The notes under the pieces are model-generated. The model was not told the DNA's origin and searched no databases. It worked only from the letters and a program-made list of their open reading frames with translations. From Paenibacillus sp. FSL K6-1330 (GTDB lineage Bacteria > Bacillota > Bacilli > Paenibacillales > Paenibacillaceae), in contig NZ_CP150269.1 of the NCBI RefSeq assembly GCF_037976825.1, positions 3,237,501 through 3,301,500 on the forward strand: a stretch of 64,000 nt of DNA, read 5' to 3'. This document shows, in pieces, positions 25,972 to 35,381 of this stretch (the first letter of the stretch is position 1; every line of letters begins with the position of its first letter). A program made the translations under genes and the position numbers.

Positions 25972-27432
25972 ATGAATAAAATCGCTATAACGGATATGAC
26001 AGCACAACAGGTAGTCCAGCCAGCTGATCCACGCCGCTGGGTCGCTCTTATTCTGATCCTGCTTCCGACTCTTCTGATCTCTCTGAACAATTATATGATG
26101 CAGGTTGCACTTCCTAATATGCAAGACAGCCTGCACGCCAGTTTTGCCGAGGCACAGCTTATTTTCTCAGGGTATTCATTAGGTCTTGCTGTGGCCTTGA
26201 TCTTGGGCGGAAGGCTGGGTGACATGTATGGCAGAAAACGAATGCTGCGCATTGGGGTTTTGGGCTTTACGGTGATGAGTGTATTCGGGGGATTCGTTTC
26301 AAGTCCACTTCTACTCATTAACGTGCGCGTCATCCAGGGGTTATCGGCGGCGATGATTCAACCACAGGTCCTATCCATAATCCAGCGAACCTTTCCTCCG
26401 AGCGAAAAAGGGTTGGTTTTTGCAATCTACGGAGCGGTGATCGGGACAGGATTCACGCTTGGTTTAATCCTTGGCGGAGTTTTGGTGGATTGGAACTGGT
26501 TTGGGCTTGGCTGGCGATTGGTATTTTGGTTTAATGTGCCTTTTGGCCTCCTTGTGATTACAGGCCTGCCGATCGTCCCTGAGTCCCGCGGACCTGGAAA
26601 GCAAAGAATTGATTGGATTGGGACATTGCTGCTCATATTCGGGTTATTCTTGCTGATTTATCCACTCACGGTGGGGCAAAAACAGGGATGGCCATCATGG
26701 ACATGGGGATGCGTACTGTTATCGATTCTGATTCTCCTTGCCTTTATTGTTTTGCAGAAACGGAAGGGAAAGGAGCAGGATACACCGCCGCTCATGGATC
26801 TTTCCATTTTTCGAATACGTTCTTTTCGTCGGGGAGTCTTCACGGAGATGATGATTTACCTCAGCATGTTCTCATTTTTCTTCATATTGAATTACTTTCT
26901 GCAAACAGGATTGCATTTCAATCTGAAGACAACAAGCTTGGTCTTTCTGCCCCTGGGTTTGGGGTTGTTTGTTACCTCGTTGCTGTCATCCCGGATGGTC
27001 AATCGATGGGGGAACACTGTATTAAGGTCAGGCGCGCTAATTATGGGCATTAGCATACTCCTGCTTGTAGTATCACTGAATATGGATCCCATTCATTTGT
27101 TTCATATCCATAATATCCTTATTCTATCGTTGTATGGAATAGGTCTGGCTATGGCGACAACGCCGCTTGCGAATATGATTCTTAGCAGTGTACCAGCGGC
27201 ATCAGCAGGAACAGGCTCGGGTTTGTTCACCACCATGATGTATCTGGCTAATGTATTGGGCGTTGCATTTATAAGCATTTTGTTCACTCACTCGCTTGGG
27301 CTGTCCCTCTCAGATGCAAGCCTGGCGGATTATGTAAGAGCCTTCTCGATCACTGCTGGAGCTAGTGGATTATTAGCTTTCATGGCTTCTATTTGCTTAG
27401 GTTTAAAGCGCTACCGGGTCGAGAGAAGCTAG
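25972..27432 (+). CDS. MFS exporter, 14-TM EmrB/QacA (DHA2) type
   Basis: A 486-residue transporter with about 14 membrane helices. Motif A appears as GGRLGDMYGRKRMLRIG (about residues 78-94), and motif C-like glycine-rich sequence GAVIGTGFTLGLILGGVLVDWNWFGLGWRLVFWFNVPFG occupies about 150-190; this antiporter signature belongs to the DHA2 drug:H+ group. AGAGAGGGAA precedes the start. The Fur box upstream suggests expression in iron limitation, which fits siderophore export (as for YmfD/EntS-type MFS proteins) more than general drug efflux; no siderophore biosynthesis gene is in the window. It ends without a clear terminator. Confidence 0.9.
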   Translation: MNKIAITDMTAQQVVQPADPRRWVALILILLPTLLISLNNYMMQVALPNMQDSLHASFAEAQLIFSGYSLGLAVALILGGRLGDMYGRKRMLRIGVLGFTVMSVFGGFVSSPLLLINVRVIQGLSAAMIQPQVLSIIQRTFPPSEKGLVFAIYGAVIGTGFTLGLILGGVLVDWNWFGLGWRLVFWFNVPFGLLVITGLPIVPESRGPGKQRIDWIGTLLLIFGLFLLIYPLTVGQKQGWPSWTWGCVLLSILILLAFIVLQKRKGKEQDTPPLMDLSIFRIRSFRRGVFTEMMIYLSMFSFFFILNYFLQTGLHFNLKTTSLVFLPLGLGLFVTSLLSSRMVNRWGNTVLRSGALIMGISILLLVVSLNMDPIHLFHIHNILILSLYGIGLAMATTPLANMILSSVPAASAGTGSGLFTTMMYLANVLGVAFISILFTHSLGLSLSDASLADYVRAFSITAGASGLLAFMASICLGLKRYRVERS

Positions 27433-27529
27433 ATGATATTCATCACCGTGCATGGCCTCAGGGCATGGTATAATTTGGATGCCCCTCTTAAGTGGGTGGA
27501 ACATGTAGATGATGAAGGAGAGGGTACCG

Positions 27530-28039
27530 TTGCAAACGTACCAGAGCAAAGAAGCTTTAATCACTGAAATTCAAAAAACGTACAAGCTTTTTGACCAAGA
27601 ATTTGATGATGTTCCAGAGGATAAAAGGAATCTGCGTATAGGCGAAGTGGACAGAACACCCCAAGAGATGATCGCCTATCAGCTCGGATGGCTAACGCTG
27701 GTGATGAGCTGGGAGAAGGATGAACTTGCGGGTAAAGAAGTTACGACGCCAACCCCTGACTATAAATGGAATCAATTGGGGGCGTTGTATCAGCAATTCT
27801 ATCATACGTATGATGCACATTCTTTGGAAGAATTACGTTCGTTGTTGAAGCAGAGGATAGAAGAATGGTGTGAATGGATCAACCAACTGAGTGAGGAAGA
27901 GTTATTTCATTCGGGTGTTCGCAAGTGGACGGTAACCAGTGCCAACTGGCCGATGTGGAAATGGCTGCATATCAATTCCGTCGCACCGTTCAAAAGCTTC
28001 AGAAGCAAAATCAGAAAGTGGAAGAAGTACGACGGCTAG
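27530..28039 (+). CDS. ClbS/DfsB-family four-helix-bundle protein
   Basis: A 169-residue protein of the ClbS/DfsB family (DinB-like fold), recognised by the N-terminal YQSKEALITEIQKTYKLFDQEF, the central HLY-region equivalent YQLGWLTLVMSWEKDE and the terminal HINSVAPFKSFRSKIRKWKK. ClbS of E. coli opens the colibactin cyclopropane to protect the producer, while most Bacillota members have no known substrate. A TTG start at 27530 is preferred because AAGGAGAGGG lies just upstream; the alternative ATG at 27509 reads through that site and has only GGTGG before it. The gene stands alone and runs into a dispersed repeat. Confidence 0.78.
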   Translation: MQTYQSKEALITEIQKTYKLFDQEFDDVPEDKRNLRIGEVDRTPQEMIAYQLGWLTLVMSWEKDELAGKEVTTPTPDYKWNQLGALYQQFYHTYDAHSLEELRSLLKQRIEEWCEWINQLSEEELFHSGVRKWTVTSANWPMWKWLHINSVAPFKSFRSKIRKWKKYDG

Positions 28040-28062
28040 ACTATATCGCTCGGCAGACATGA

Positions 28063-28429
28063 GAGGCCGTCCCATTTAGATCTAGTTGCTTGACGTACGG
28101 CTCTCATAAACAGATAGTGTGTCAAATAAAGCTATGGCGGTGCTCAGGATGTTATTCCCACACCGCTATAGTTTCTGTTTGATCAGATAGAGTTGGTCCA
28201 TGGTATATTGAATGTACAAAAGAAACCGTTCCTTTCGTAAATGGTTTGGGTAGCACCTCCATTTTACCAAAGAACGGTTTCTCTGCGTCTAAAAAAGTAA
28301 GCAATCTGCACGGCGTAGCGGAGAGGACGAATCGATTCCGGACAAGCAACAGCGATGGTAGGAACGATTCGTACATAGAGCGTCTTCTAACAGCAAGAAG
28401 GGGGCCTCCCGAAAGATCTAAGAAGCCCC
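28063..28429 (+). repeat. MITE-like dispersed repeat, copy C (two hairpin inserts)
   Basis: Same family as copies A, B and D. The left end is decayed (GAGGCCGTCCCATTTAG) and the right end has lost the terminal palindrome (AAGATCTAAGAAGCCCC). It carries two inserts: a hairpin with arms CTATGGCGGTG / CACCGCTATAG (about 28132-28171), otherwise found only in copy D, and the 60-nt hairpin with AGAAACCGTTC arms (28221-28282), otherwise found only in copy A. It lies between the ClbS-like gene and the polysaccharide locus. The remaining 28430-28600 stretch holds a regulatory-motif candidate and no gene. Confidence 0.85.
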
Positions 28430-28498
28430 TTTTTTTAGTTGGATTCGAGCGAAAAGGAACAGGCTTGTTCCATTTCTACCACCCTAGAGACCCGGAAG

Positions 28499-28515
28499 TC
28501 AAAATATTGCACATC
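28499..28515 (+). promoter_or_regulatory. TCAAAAT...TGCAC motif, site 1 (before GH88)
   Basis: TCAAAATATTGCACATC, 86 bp before the GH88 gene. Closely related 17-mers precede three other units of the same polysaccharide locus (35660, 37592, 45199), so this is a candidate binding site for the locus YesN-type regulator. Confidence 0.45.
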
Positions 28516-28600
28516 AAGGCAAAAATCGGCTCTACAAGAACGGGGTGACTCTCCTTATCATGAATCGTAATCATGATCGATTTGAAGGGAGCAAGAGGTT

Positions 28601-29722
28601 ATGTGGAGCAGTGCGATTAAAGACGCCGTAGAAAAAATCCGGAAGAACATGGATACCTACGGGACAAGATTTCCCCACGTCAGTAGGGACGGAGCTTATT
28701 TGTTGAATGACAATGACGACTGGACGAACGGCTTCTGGAGTGGCCTTCTCTGGCTATGTTATGAATACACAGGTGACGAGGCCTTCAGATTGGGGGCGGT
28801 GCGAACCGTAGAAGATTTCCGCCAACGCTTTGCGGATAAGCGGGTGCTGGATCATCACGATATCGGATTTCTGTATTCCTTGTCCTCCAAAGCGGAATGG
28901 ATCGTTGATAAGAACGAGAGTGCCCGCGAGTTGACACTTCAGGCTGCGGACTTGCTGCTGAAACGCTGGCGTCCGGGCGGAGGATATATTCAGGCCTGGG
29001 GTCCTGAAGGGGATGAACAGGAGGGAGGCCGCATCATTATCGATTGTTTGATGAATCTGCCGCTCCTGTTCTGGGCTGAACTGCAAACCGGAAAGTCCCA
29101 ATATCGAGAAATTGCAATCATGCAGGCGGAGAAGACAAGGCGTTATCTGGTGCGGGGAGATGACAGTTCATACCACACCTTCTTCTTTGATCCGCATACC
29201 GGGGAACCGATCGGAGGTGCTACGCATCAAGGCTATACAAACGGGTCGACATGGACGCGGGGACAAGCCTGGGGGGTATACGGCTTCGCACTGGCTTACC
29301 ATTATACAGGAGATCATGTATACCTCGAGACTTCTAAAAGAATGGCAAGGTATTTCCTTGCGCACTTACCGGAGGATCATGTCGCCCTTTGGGACTTTAA
29401 TGCTCCCGTAACCGCCGAGACTTATCGCGACAGCTCGGCTTCCGCTATTGTGGCAGCAGGCTTGCTGGAACTGATTGGACATTTGGAGGAGGAGGATTCC
29501 GATAGAGCCGACTTTGAACAAGGTCTTAAGGATTCCATGACCTCGTTGGTACGAAATTATTCCACGATCGGCCAAGAGGCAGAGGGCCTGCTGCAGCATG
29601 GCTCTTATCATGTGCGCGGCGGATTGTCCCCGGATGATTTCATGATCTGGGGGGATTATTTTTACCTGGAAGCTTTGATTCGGATGGAGACCGGCAGCAA
29701 GGGGTACTGGTATGAACGCTGA
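28601..29722 (+). CDS. GH88 unsaturated glucuronyl hydrolase
   Basis: A 373-residue alpha6/alpha6-barrel hydrolase of family GH88, which hydrates and releases the 4,5-unsaturated uronic acid left at the non-reducing end by polysaccharide lyases. The catalytic Asp pair appears as DHHDIGF (Asp87) and IIIDCLMN (Asp148), one residue off Asp88/Asp149 of the Bacillus sp. GL1 enzyme. WTNGFWSGLLWL near residue 41 is also family-typical. No signal peptide is present, so it acts in the cytosol on imported oligosaccharides. It is the first gene of an operon and overlaps the next lyase gene by 11 bases. The sugar released would be an unsaturated glucuronate or galacturonate. Confidence 0.93.
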   Translation: MWSSAIKDAVEKIRKNMDTYGTRFPHVSRDGAYLLNDNDDWTNGFWSGLLWLCYEYTGDEAFRLGAVRTVEDFRQRFADKRVLDHHDIGFLYSLSSKAEWIVDKNESARELTLQAADLLLKRWRPGGGYIQAWGPEGDEQEGGRIIIDCLMNLPLLFWAELQTGKSQYREIAIMQAEKTRRYLVRGDDSSYHTFFFDPHTGEPIGGATHQGYTNGSTWTRGQAWGVYGFALAYHYTGDHVYLETSKRMARYFLAHLPEDHVALWDFNAPVTAETYRDSSASAIVAAGLLELIGHLEEEDSDRADFEQGLKDSMTSLVRNYSTIGQEAEGLLQHGSYHVRGGLSPDDFMIWGDYFYLEALIRMETGSKGYWYER

Positions 29723-31880
29723 TGCTACGGAAGTTTCGGTGGATGCCGTTTTAGCGGTTTTGAATCTGGAGGATTCCGCCATGCGTCCGATGCAAGATGC
29801 AGACGACGAAGGTCAACGGCACGATATAATGAGTAAGCTGCACAAGTACTTCTCTTGTCGGAGGACACCCGGATGGTGGACGAGCAGTGAGGATAAGCAA
29901 AGAATTACGGAATATGTGAAGCATTACTGTGCAGATGAACTGGAAACCGTGATGAAGACAGCGGATGAGGTGGTGCGGCAGACGTTCCTGTTCCGCTTTC
30001 CATGGGATATGGAACGGAGTGTAGTGCCCGTCACATTTGACGGTGATATAGACTGGTGCCATATTCCCGATCAAGACGTGGAGTGGGCTTATATGCTGAA
30101 TCGCCACCGTTATTGGGTTGCGCTAGGACAAGCGTATGCGATGACAGGCGATGAGAAGTATGCGGAGGTGCTTGGCCGCCAGCTTGAAGACTGGATAGAT
30201 CGGAATCCTGTCCCCCAAGAACCTACGACGGATACGTTGACATGGCGCCCGATCGAAGCGGGTCTGCGCAGTGTGAACTGGATCAAGGCACTTCGATACA
30301 TGATCGGCAGTCCATCCCTGACTCCGTCGCTGCTCGGTAAAGCGCTGATTTCGCTTCACGAGCATGGGGAGTATCTGGCTGCTTCCTTCACCAGCTGGAA
30401 GCATATCAGCAACTGGGGTGTCCTGGAGACTTGCGGTTTATACCATATTGCACTGTTCTTCCCCGAGTTTAGCAAGTCGGCAAGGTGGCGGGAAATGGGG
30501 GAAGAGAGACTGAAGGAGACGGCCCGGCTCCAGATCATGGCGGATGGGATTCACTGGGAGCAATCGCCAACGTACCATCATGAGGTGCTGGCTTGTTATC
30601 TTGACTGCGTTCACCTCGCCAATCTCAACGGGTTGGAGCTTGACGGTCCATTTCGGCGTACGGTCCGCGAGATGGCCGGAGCCTCCCTGTACTGGGCGAA
30701 GCCGAATCACAGGCAGCCGATGCTGGGAGACAGCGACGACAGCGATATCCGTTCCATTCTGACCTATGCCGCGTGGTTATTTGGGGATTCCGTTCTGCGC
30801 TTTGGCGGCAATGCTCGGCCGGATTATGATAATGCCTGGCTGTTCGGCATAGAGGGAATCCGTGATTATAAAGCAATGGTTCCTTCGGAACCGCTATACC
30901 TGAGCAGAGCATTTACCCATTCCGGTCATTATACAATGCGAACGGGCTGGGACGAAGAAGCGCTGTACCTTTATTTTCACTGCGGTCCGCTCGGGGGAGG
31001 CCACGGGCACGCTGATATGCTGCATATTGATCTCCATGCCTACGGCCGTGATCTGCTCACCGATCTTGGGAGGTACAACTATAGCGATCATACACCGCTG
31101 AGAACAGCATTAAAGGAGAGCTCAGCCCATAACACAACTGTTGTCGACGGAATCGGATTTACCGGGGTCAAGGACACCTGGTCTTTCGACCGGATTGCGG
31201 GGCCACTAGGCTGCAAATGGATCAGCAGGCCGGAGTTTGACTATGTCGAGGGGGCGCATGACGGCTATCTCTATGGGAATGAGCCGTTGTATCCGCGCAG
31301 AAGGATCATCTTTATCAAGCCATACTATTGGCTGCTGATCGACAGCTTGGTGTGCCTTGAGCAGCATACCTTTACTCAGCATTTTCATTTTCCACACCCT
31401 CCAGGAGAAGTCTTGATGGAAGCGGAATCATTGATTTGCCGTACAAACACCCTTGGGGAAGCGAATCTATCCATCATCCCCGTAACCACAGACGGCCTGC
31501 GTGCGGAAGTGGGCGAGGGCGTGATCTCCCGTGAGTATAACCTGCTGGAACCTAATGCGAATGCGGCCTACTCCCGGACTGGGAAAGGTTTGATCAGCAT
31601 CATGCAGGTGCTTTATCCTCATCGTCCAGGCGAAACAGCCGCTCCGCGAGTCCGTAAGGTACCTGTATATCGTCATACGGGCGAACGGGTTCATGACGGG
31701 CAAGCTGAGGCATGCGGGGTTCAGCTCCCGGGAATGGAAGAGGAGTTTATTCTCGTTGTTAGTCACCGTGCGCCATCCGGTCATTATGATTCTTATGTGG
31801 TGGAGGGCATGCAGATCTTCGGAGAGGTTGTGCTGATGACCCTCCAAGGAAGAAATAAGCAAGTAACCGTAATCATTTAA
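29712..31880 (+). CDS. heparinase II/III-family polysaccharide lyase
   Basis: A 722-residue lyase: N-terminal alpha/alpha toroid (about 60-370), then a beta-sandwich domain of the heparinase II/III C-terminal type. Conserved stretches are NWGVLETCGLYH (about 234), EQSPTYHHEVL with the likely catalytic tyrosine near 288, and GGGHGHADMLHIDLHAYGRDLLTDLGRY (His near 431). This fits the group of PL families sharing this fold (PL12, PL15, PL17, PL21); which one cannot be settled by eye. No signal peptide is visible, so it probably works in the cytosol on oligosaccharides beside GH88, with which it overlaps by 11 bases. Substrate: a uronate-containing glycan. Confidence 0.85.
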   Translation: MNADATEVSVDAVLAVLNLEDSAMRPMQDADDEGQRHDIMSKLHKYFSCRRTPGWWTSSEDKQRITEYVKHYCADELETVMKTADEVVRQTFLFRFPWDMERSVVPVTFDGDIDWCHIPDQDVEWAYMLNRHRYWVALGQAYAMTGDEKYAEVLGRQLEDWIDRNPVPQEPTTDTLTWRPIEAGLRSVNWIKALRYMIGSPSLTPSLLGKALISLHEHGEYLAASFTSWKHISNWGVLETCGLYHIALFFPEFSKSARWREMGEERLKETARLQIMADGIHWEQSPTYHHEVLACYLDCVHLANLNGLELDGPFRRTVREMAGASLYWAKPNHRQPMLGDSDDSDIRSILTYAAWLFGDSVLRFGGNARPDYDNAWLFGIEGIRDYKAMVPSEPLYLSRAFTHSGHYTMRTGWDEEALYLYFHCGPLGGGHGHADMLHIDLHAYGRDLLTDLGRYNYSDHTPLRTALKESSAHNTTVVDGIGFTGVKDTWSFDRIAGPLGCKWISRPEFDYVEGAHDGYLYGNEPLYPRRRIIFIKPYYWLLIDSLVCLEQHTFTQHFHFPHPPGEVLMEAESLICRTNTLGEANLSIIPVTTDGLRAEVGEGVISREYNLLEPNANAAYSRTGKGLISIMQVLYPHRPGETAAPRVRKVPVYRHTGERVHDGQAEACGVQLPGMEEEFILVVSHRAPSGHYDSYVVEGMQIFGEVVLMTLQGRNKQVTVII

Positions 31881-31948
31881 TGAATGCTTCCGTCACAGAG
31901 GACTGATAGAATAAAGAGGACAATAGCATAAGAGAGGCGCAGAGAAAA

Positions 31949-33673
31949 ATGTTCAAATTCACCTACTACAAACGCATCCAGCTGTCGTTTCTTTTGCTGA
32001 TCTTTATTCCGCTGATTGCGGTTTCTATCATTTCGTTTGTTCTGATCCGGGATACGATGGTAGAGAAGCTGCAGCTCAGCAACGAGAATTTCCTGAACGT
32101 CATGACGGATGAGCTGAGCAAGACAATTGATGATGTAACGTTTGCTTCCCATTTTATAGTGAACGATACGAATGTTCGCAATATCCTGAAGTCATTTGCA
32201 GACACAAAACGGCTGGCTACTTATCAGGATTATGTGCATTTTAGACAAATTCAGGATGTGTTTTCCCTGATTAACTCCAAGCCGCTGAATAATAACGTCC
32301 GCATGTACTTGGTCAACCGTCAGCATTTCGTCATCTCTTCTGGCACGGAGGATTTGACCGCCATTAACGGAAGTGTCGACAAGCTGATGCAGCGCGTCGA
32401 TCTCAATAAACCGGAAAGCCTGCAATGGCTTGGGATGGCGGGCGGCGACTCGGCAGGGAAGGGGAAAAGTTACTATATCGCCAGGGTCATTTATGACAGC
32501 CGCGAGAAGAGGCAAGTGTCCGTATTGCTCAGCGCCATTTCCGATACTTACTTCAACAGGCTGCTTGGTACGGTCGACTTTGGCAAGGTGGCGCTCTTTG
32601 ATACAACAGGGGAATTCATCGCAGGCGACTCGGGGCTAATCCCGAATCATATGGAGACTAAGGGCAGTGTCCGAACGGACAGGACCATTTTGAAATCGAA
32701 CTGGAAGCTGGCCTATGAGGCTTCGGAGAAAGAGTGGTCGGGGCAAATCTCCCGGACTTTTTATACCGGTCTAGCCGGGGTCATTCTGCTGTTTCTCGTT
32801 TTCTCCGGGATGTCCATCCTGATCGCCAAAAGGCTGCACAGTCCGATTCTCAAGCTGCAGCGGGTTGTACGCCAGTTCGGAATGGGAAACCTCGATGTCA
32901 GACTGGAGGTCAAGGGCAAGGATGATATCGCCGAATTGGGGCAGACGCTGAATACGATGCTGGATCAATTACAGCGGCTGATTCACGATATCGAACAGGA
33001 GCAGGAACAGAAGCGGGTGATGGAGCTCGAAGCCTTGTTTATGCAAATTCGCCCTCATTTTTTGATTAACACGCTGAATTCGATCAAGTGCAGTCTGATC
33101 TTGACGAAAGATACACTTCATAGTGGAATTATTGATTCCTTGATGAGTTTGCTTCGAGCTTATCTCAAGGTCAATGAGCCGGCCACTTTACGCGAGGAAT
33201 GCAAGCTGCTGGGCCATTATGTCGACATTATGAAGATCCGCAATGAAATCCCGCTTCATTTAGAGGTCGATCTGGATCCGGAAACCGAGGGGCTCATTTT
33301 GCCGAAACTTATTTTGCAGCCTGTCGTTGAGAATGCCATCGTCCACGGGCTTGTCGATCATCAGACTCCACGCATTGAGATCCGTTCCCTAAGCAATCCG
33401 GACGGAGTCCGAATTGAGATTACAGACAATGGCTTCGGGGCCGATGAAGATATGCTCCAATGTCTGAACCGTAGGCTGGGAAAACCAAGCGGCGAGCAGG
33501 ATGGGGCTTATGAGAGAGTGGGTCTAATGAACATCGTCCAAAGACTCCGATTGACCTTCGGACCGGAAGCGAGTTTGACACTCGCCAACCTTCCGCAGGG
33601 TGGAATGTCAGTTTCACTGTATTTGCCCCAAAGTCATCATCATGGTTTTTTACCGGAGGGAGAGGAAGAATGA
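31949..33673 (+). CDS. YesM-type sensor histidine kinase
   Basis: A 574-residue membrane kinase: membrane helix at about 12-34, extracellular sensor region to about 265, second helix about 270-295, HAMP domain, then the LytS/YesM His-kinase box QIRPHFLINTLNS with His370 and a GHKL ATPase domain (PVVENAIVHGL, DNGFGADED). The box deviates slightly from the usual QINPHFLYNTL. It overlaps the response-regulator gene by four bases. This pair, in an operon with glycan enzymes and next to a sugar ABC importer, should sense an extracellular oligosaccharide and switch the locus on. Confidence 0.93.
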   Translation: MFKFTYYKRIQLSFLLLIFIPLIAVSIISFVLIRDTMVEKLQLSNENFLNVMTDELSKTIDDVTFASHFIVNDTNVRNILKSFADTKRLATYQDYVHFRQIQDVFSLINSKPLNNNVRMYLVNRQHFVISSGTEDLTAINGSVDKLMQRVDLNKPESLQWLGMAGGDSAGKGKSYYIARVIYDSREKRQVSVLLSAISDTYFNRLLGTVDFGKVALFDTTGEFIAGDSGLIPNHMETKGSVRTDRTILKSNWKLAYEASEKEWSGQISRTFYTGLAGVILLFLVFSGMSILIAKRLHSPILKLQRVVRQFGMGNLDVRLEVKGKDDIAELGQTLNTMLDQLQRLIHDIEQEQEQKRVMELEALFMQIRPHFLINTLNSIKCSLILTKDTLHSGIIDSLMSLLRAYLKVNEPATLREECKLLGHYVDIMKIRNEIPLHLEVDLDPETEGLILPKLILQPVVENAIVHGLVDHQTPRIEIRSLSNPDGVRIEITDNGFGADEDMLQCLNRRLGKPSGEQDGAYERVGLMNIVQRLRLTFGPEASLTLANLPQGGMSVSLYLPQSHHHGFLPEGEEE

Positions 33674-35259
33674 TGTATAGAGTAATGCTCATTGACGATG
33701 ATGTTCCTATGCTCAAGGTACTGCAACAGATGATTGACTGGGAGGCAAACAATCTGCAGATAGCCGGCAGTACGTATTCCAGTGCGAAAGCGCTGCATAT
33801 GTTTGAGGAATTACGTCCGGATATTGTCATTACGGATATCGGACTGCCGCAAAAAAACGGCATTGAGTTGGCAGACCATTTTATTCGCGTGAAGCCGGAG
33901 GTTCGGATTATCTTCCTGACCTGTCATGAGGATTTTCATTACGCCCAGCAAGCCGTAAAGCTGCAAGCGGATGATTATTTAATCAAGGATCAGCTTACGG
34001 CTGAGCAGTTGGAGCAGAGTCTTGGCAAATCCATGCACTTGTTAAAGACGCGGGCCGGTCTGATTAATCGCGAGGCGGCGAGTTACAACAGCCAGCTCTT
34101 TCGGCAGGATTTGCTGCAAAGGGTAATCAATGGCTCGCCGTCCGAAGCCACTTTGGCTTATGCGGCACAGATCGGCATCTCTTGGACGTATCCGTGGTTT
34201 ATGCTGGGACTGGTCAGCATTCAACTGTCCAGCTTTGACAAGCGTTTCAGACAAACGGAATTTCCACTGATTTTATACGCTGTCTACAATATCGCGACGG
34301 AATTGTCCGAATCGTATGAAGGAATTACGCCGTTCATGGAGCAGGGAAACATTGTGATTCTTCATAACTTTAGGGTGAATCTCGCACAAAATGCCAGCTT
34401 GAATCTTCATAATTACTTGCAGCGGCTGTGTTACCAGTGTGTTCACTTTCTGAAAATTCAACCCAACGTTATCGCGGTCACGGACAAAATGGAATTAAGC
34501 TCGATTGGTTCTATCTATCAGGAAATTCTCCATGGCAAGTGCGAGTTTTACGCAAATACCGACTATACGATATCCGAAATTTCGCAAATAAGGTCGCGTT
34601 GGTTTCAAGCTGCGCCACAGGGGTTTCTTGACAGCTATGTTTCAGAGCTCGAACGGATGCTCATCAAGCAGGATCTCGACGGAATACGTGCTGCGCTTCA
34701 GAAGATCGCCGGGACCGCAAAAGAGCTGTCGATTGATCCGAACGACTTTGCCAGGGACCTTTCCTCCATGCTTCGCGGTATCGAGCTGATGTTCTCCAGT
34801 CTGAAATTCGATGAGGATCTGTTTGCCTATCTTGCTTTAGCTCGCACCTTGGAGGATATGATGGAACTGGTGGAGAGAAAGCTGATCCAGATTATCGGAA
34901 CCCGGCAAACGGGAGTAGGAAGCTCCCCGAATGAGCCGAAGCTGCAGGTGATCCAGCAATATATCGATCAGCATCTTGACGATAACATCACGTCGATCGA
35001 TATGGCACGCTATCTGTTTTTGAATCCGAGCTATTTTTCGCGATATTTCAAACGGATGACGGGGTTGACCTTCACGGATTACGTGCATCAGTACAAAATG
35101 AAGATGGCTACCAAAATGCTCAGAATGTCTGGACAAAATCTGGAGTCTCTTGCTATGGGATTAGGTTATTCAGATCGGACGTATTTTTCAAAAGTGTTTA
35201 AAAAATACGTGGGGACCACGCCGAGCGAATATAAAGCGAAGTACACCGCGCGAAAATAA
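33670..35259 (+). CDS. YesN-type response regulator, AraC output domain
   Basis: A 529-residue regulator with an N-terminal receiver domain (Asp10/Asp11, phospho-acceptor Asp56 in ITDIGLPQKNG, Lys near 109), a long central region, and a C-terminal AraC double helix-turn-helix (about 425-529; LDDNITSIDMARYLFLNPSYFSRYFKRMTG and GLGYSDRTYFSKVFKKYVGTTPSEYK). The ATGATG start overlaps the kinase stop, so they are coupled. It is the likely activator of the neighbouring ABC importer and glycoside hydrolase genes, possibly through the repeated TCAAAAT motif. It ends at a strong terminator. Confidence 0.95.
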   Translation: MMYRVMLIDDDVPMLKVLQQMIDWEANNLQIAGSTYSSAKALHMFEELRPDIVITDIGLPQKNGIELADHFIRVKPEVRIIFLTCHEDFHYAQQAVKLQADDYLIKDQLTAEQLEQSLGKSMHLLKTRAGLINREAASYNSQLFRQDLLQRVINGSPSEATLAYAAQIGISWTYPWFMLGLVSIQLSSFDKRFRQTEFPLILYAVYNIATELSESYEGITPFMEQGNIVILHNFRVNLAQNASLNLHNYLQRLCYQCVHFLKIQPNVIAVTDKMELSSIGSIYQEILHGKCEFYANTDYTISEISQIRSRWFQAAPQGFLDSYVSELERMLIKQDLDGIRAALQKIAGTAKELSIDPNDFARDLSSMLRGIELMFSSLKFDEDLFAYLALARTLEDMMELVERKLIQIIGTRQTGVGSSPNEPKLQVIQQYIDQHLDDNITSIDMARYLFLNPSYFSRYFKRMTGLTFTDYVHQYKMKMATKMLRMSGQNLESLAMGLGYSDRTYFSKVFKKYVGTTPSEYKAKYTARK

Positions 35260-35295
35260 GTGGACCGCTACAGTTAAATTCACATTTACAGCAGC

Positions 35296-35322
35296 AAGCC
35301 GCCTGGCAAGGGCGGCTTTTTA
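35296..35322 (+). terminator. intrinsic terminator after YesN-type gene
   Basis: AAGCCGCC / GGCGGCTT stem with a 7-base loop and following TTT, 37 bases after the stop codon. Confidence 0.85.
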
Positions 35323-35381
35323 AGATTTAAGAATGTATAAGTTTTCAGCGAAGCGTTAGCCATAATGTATTCGCATTTATA

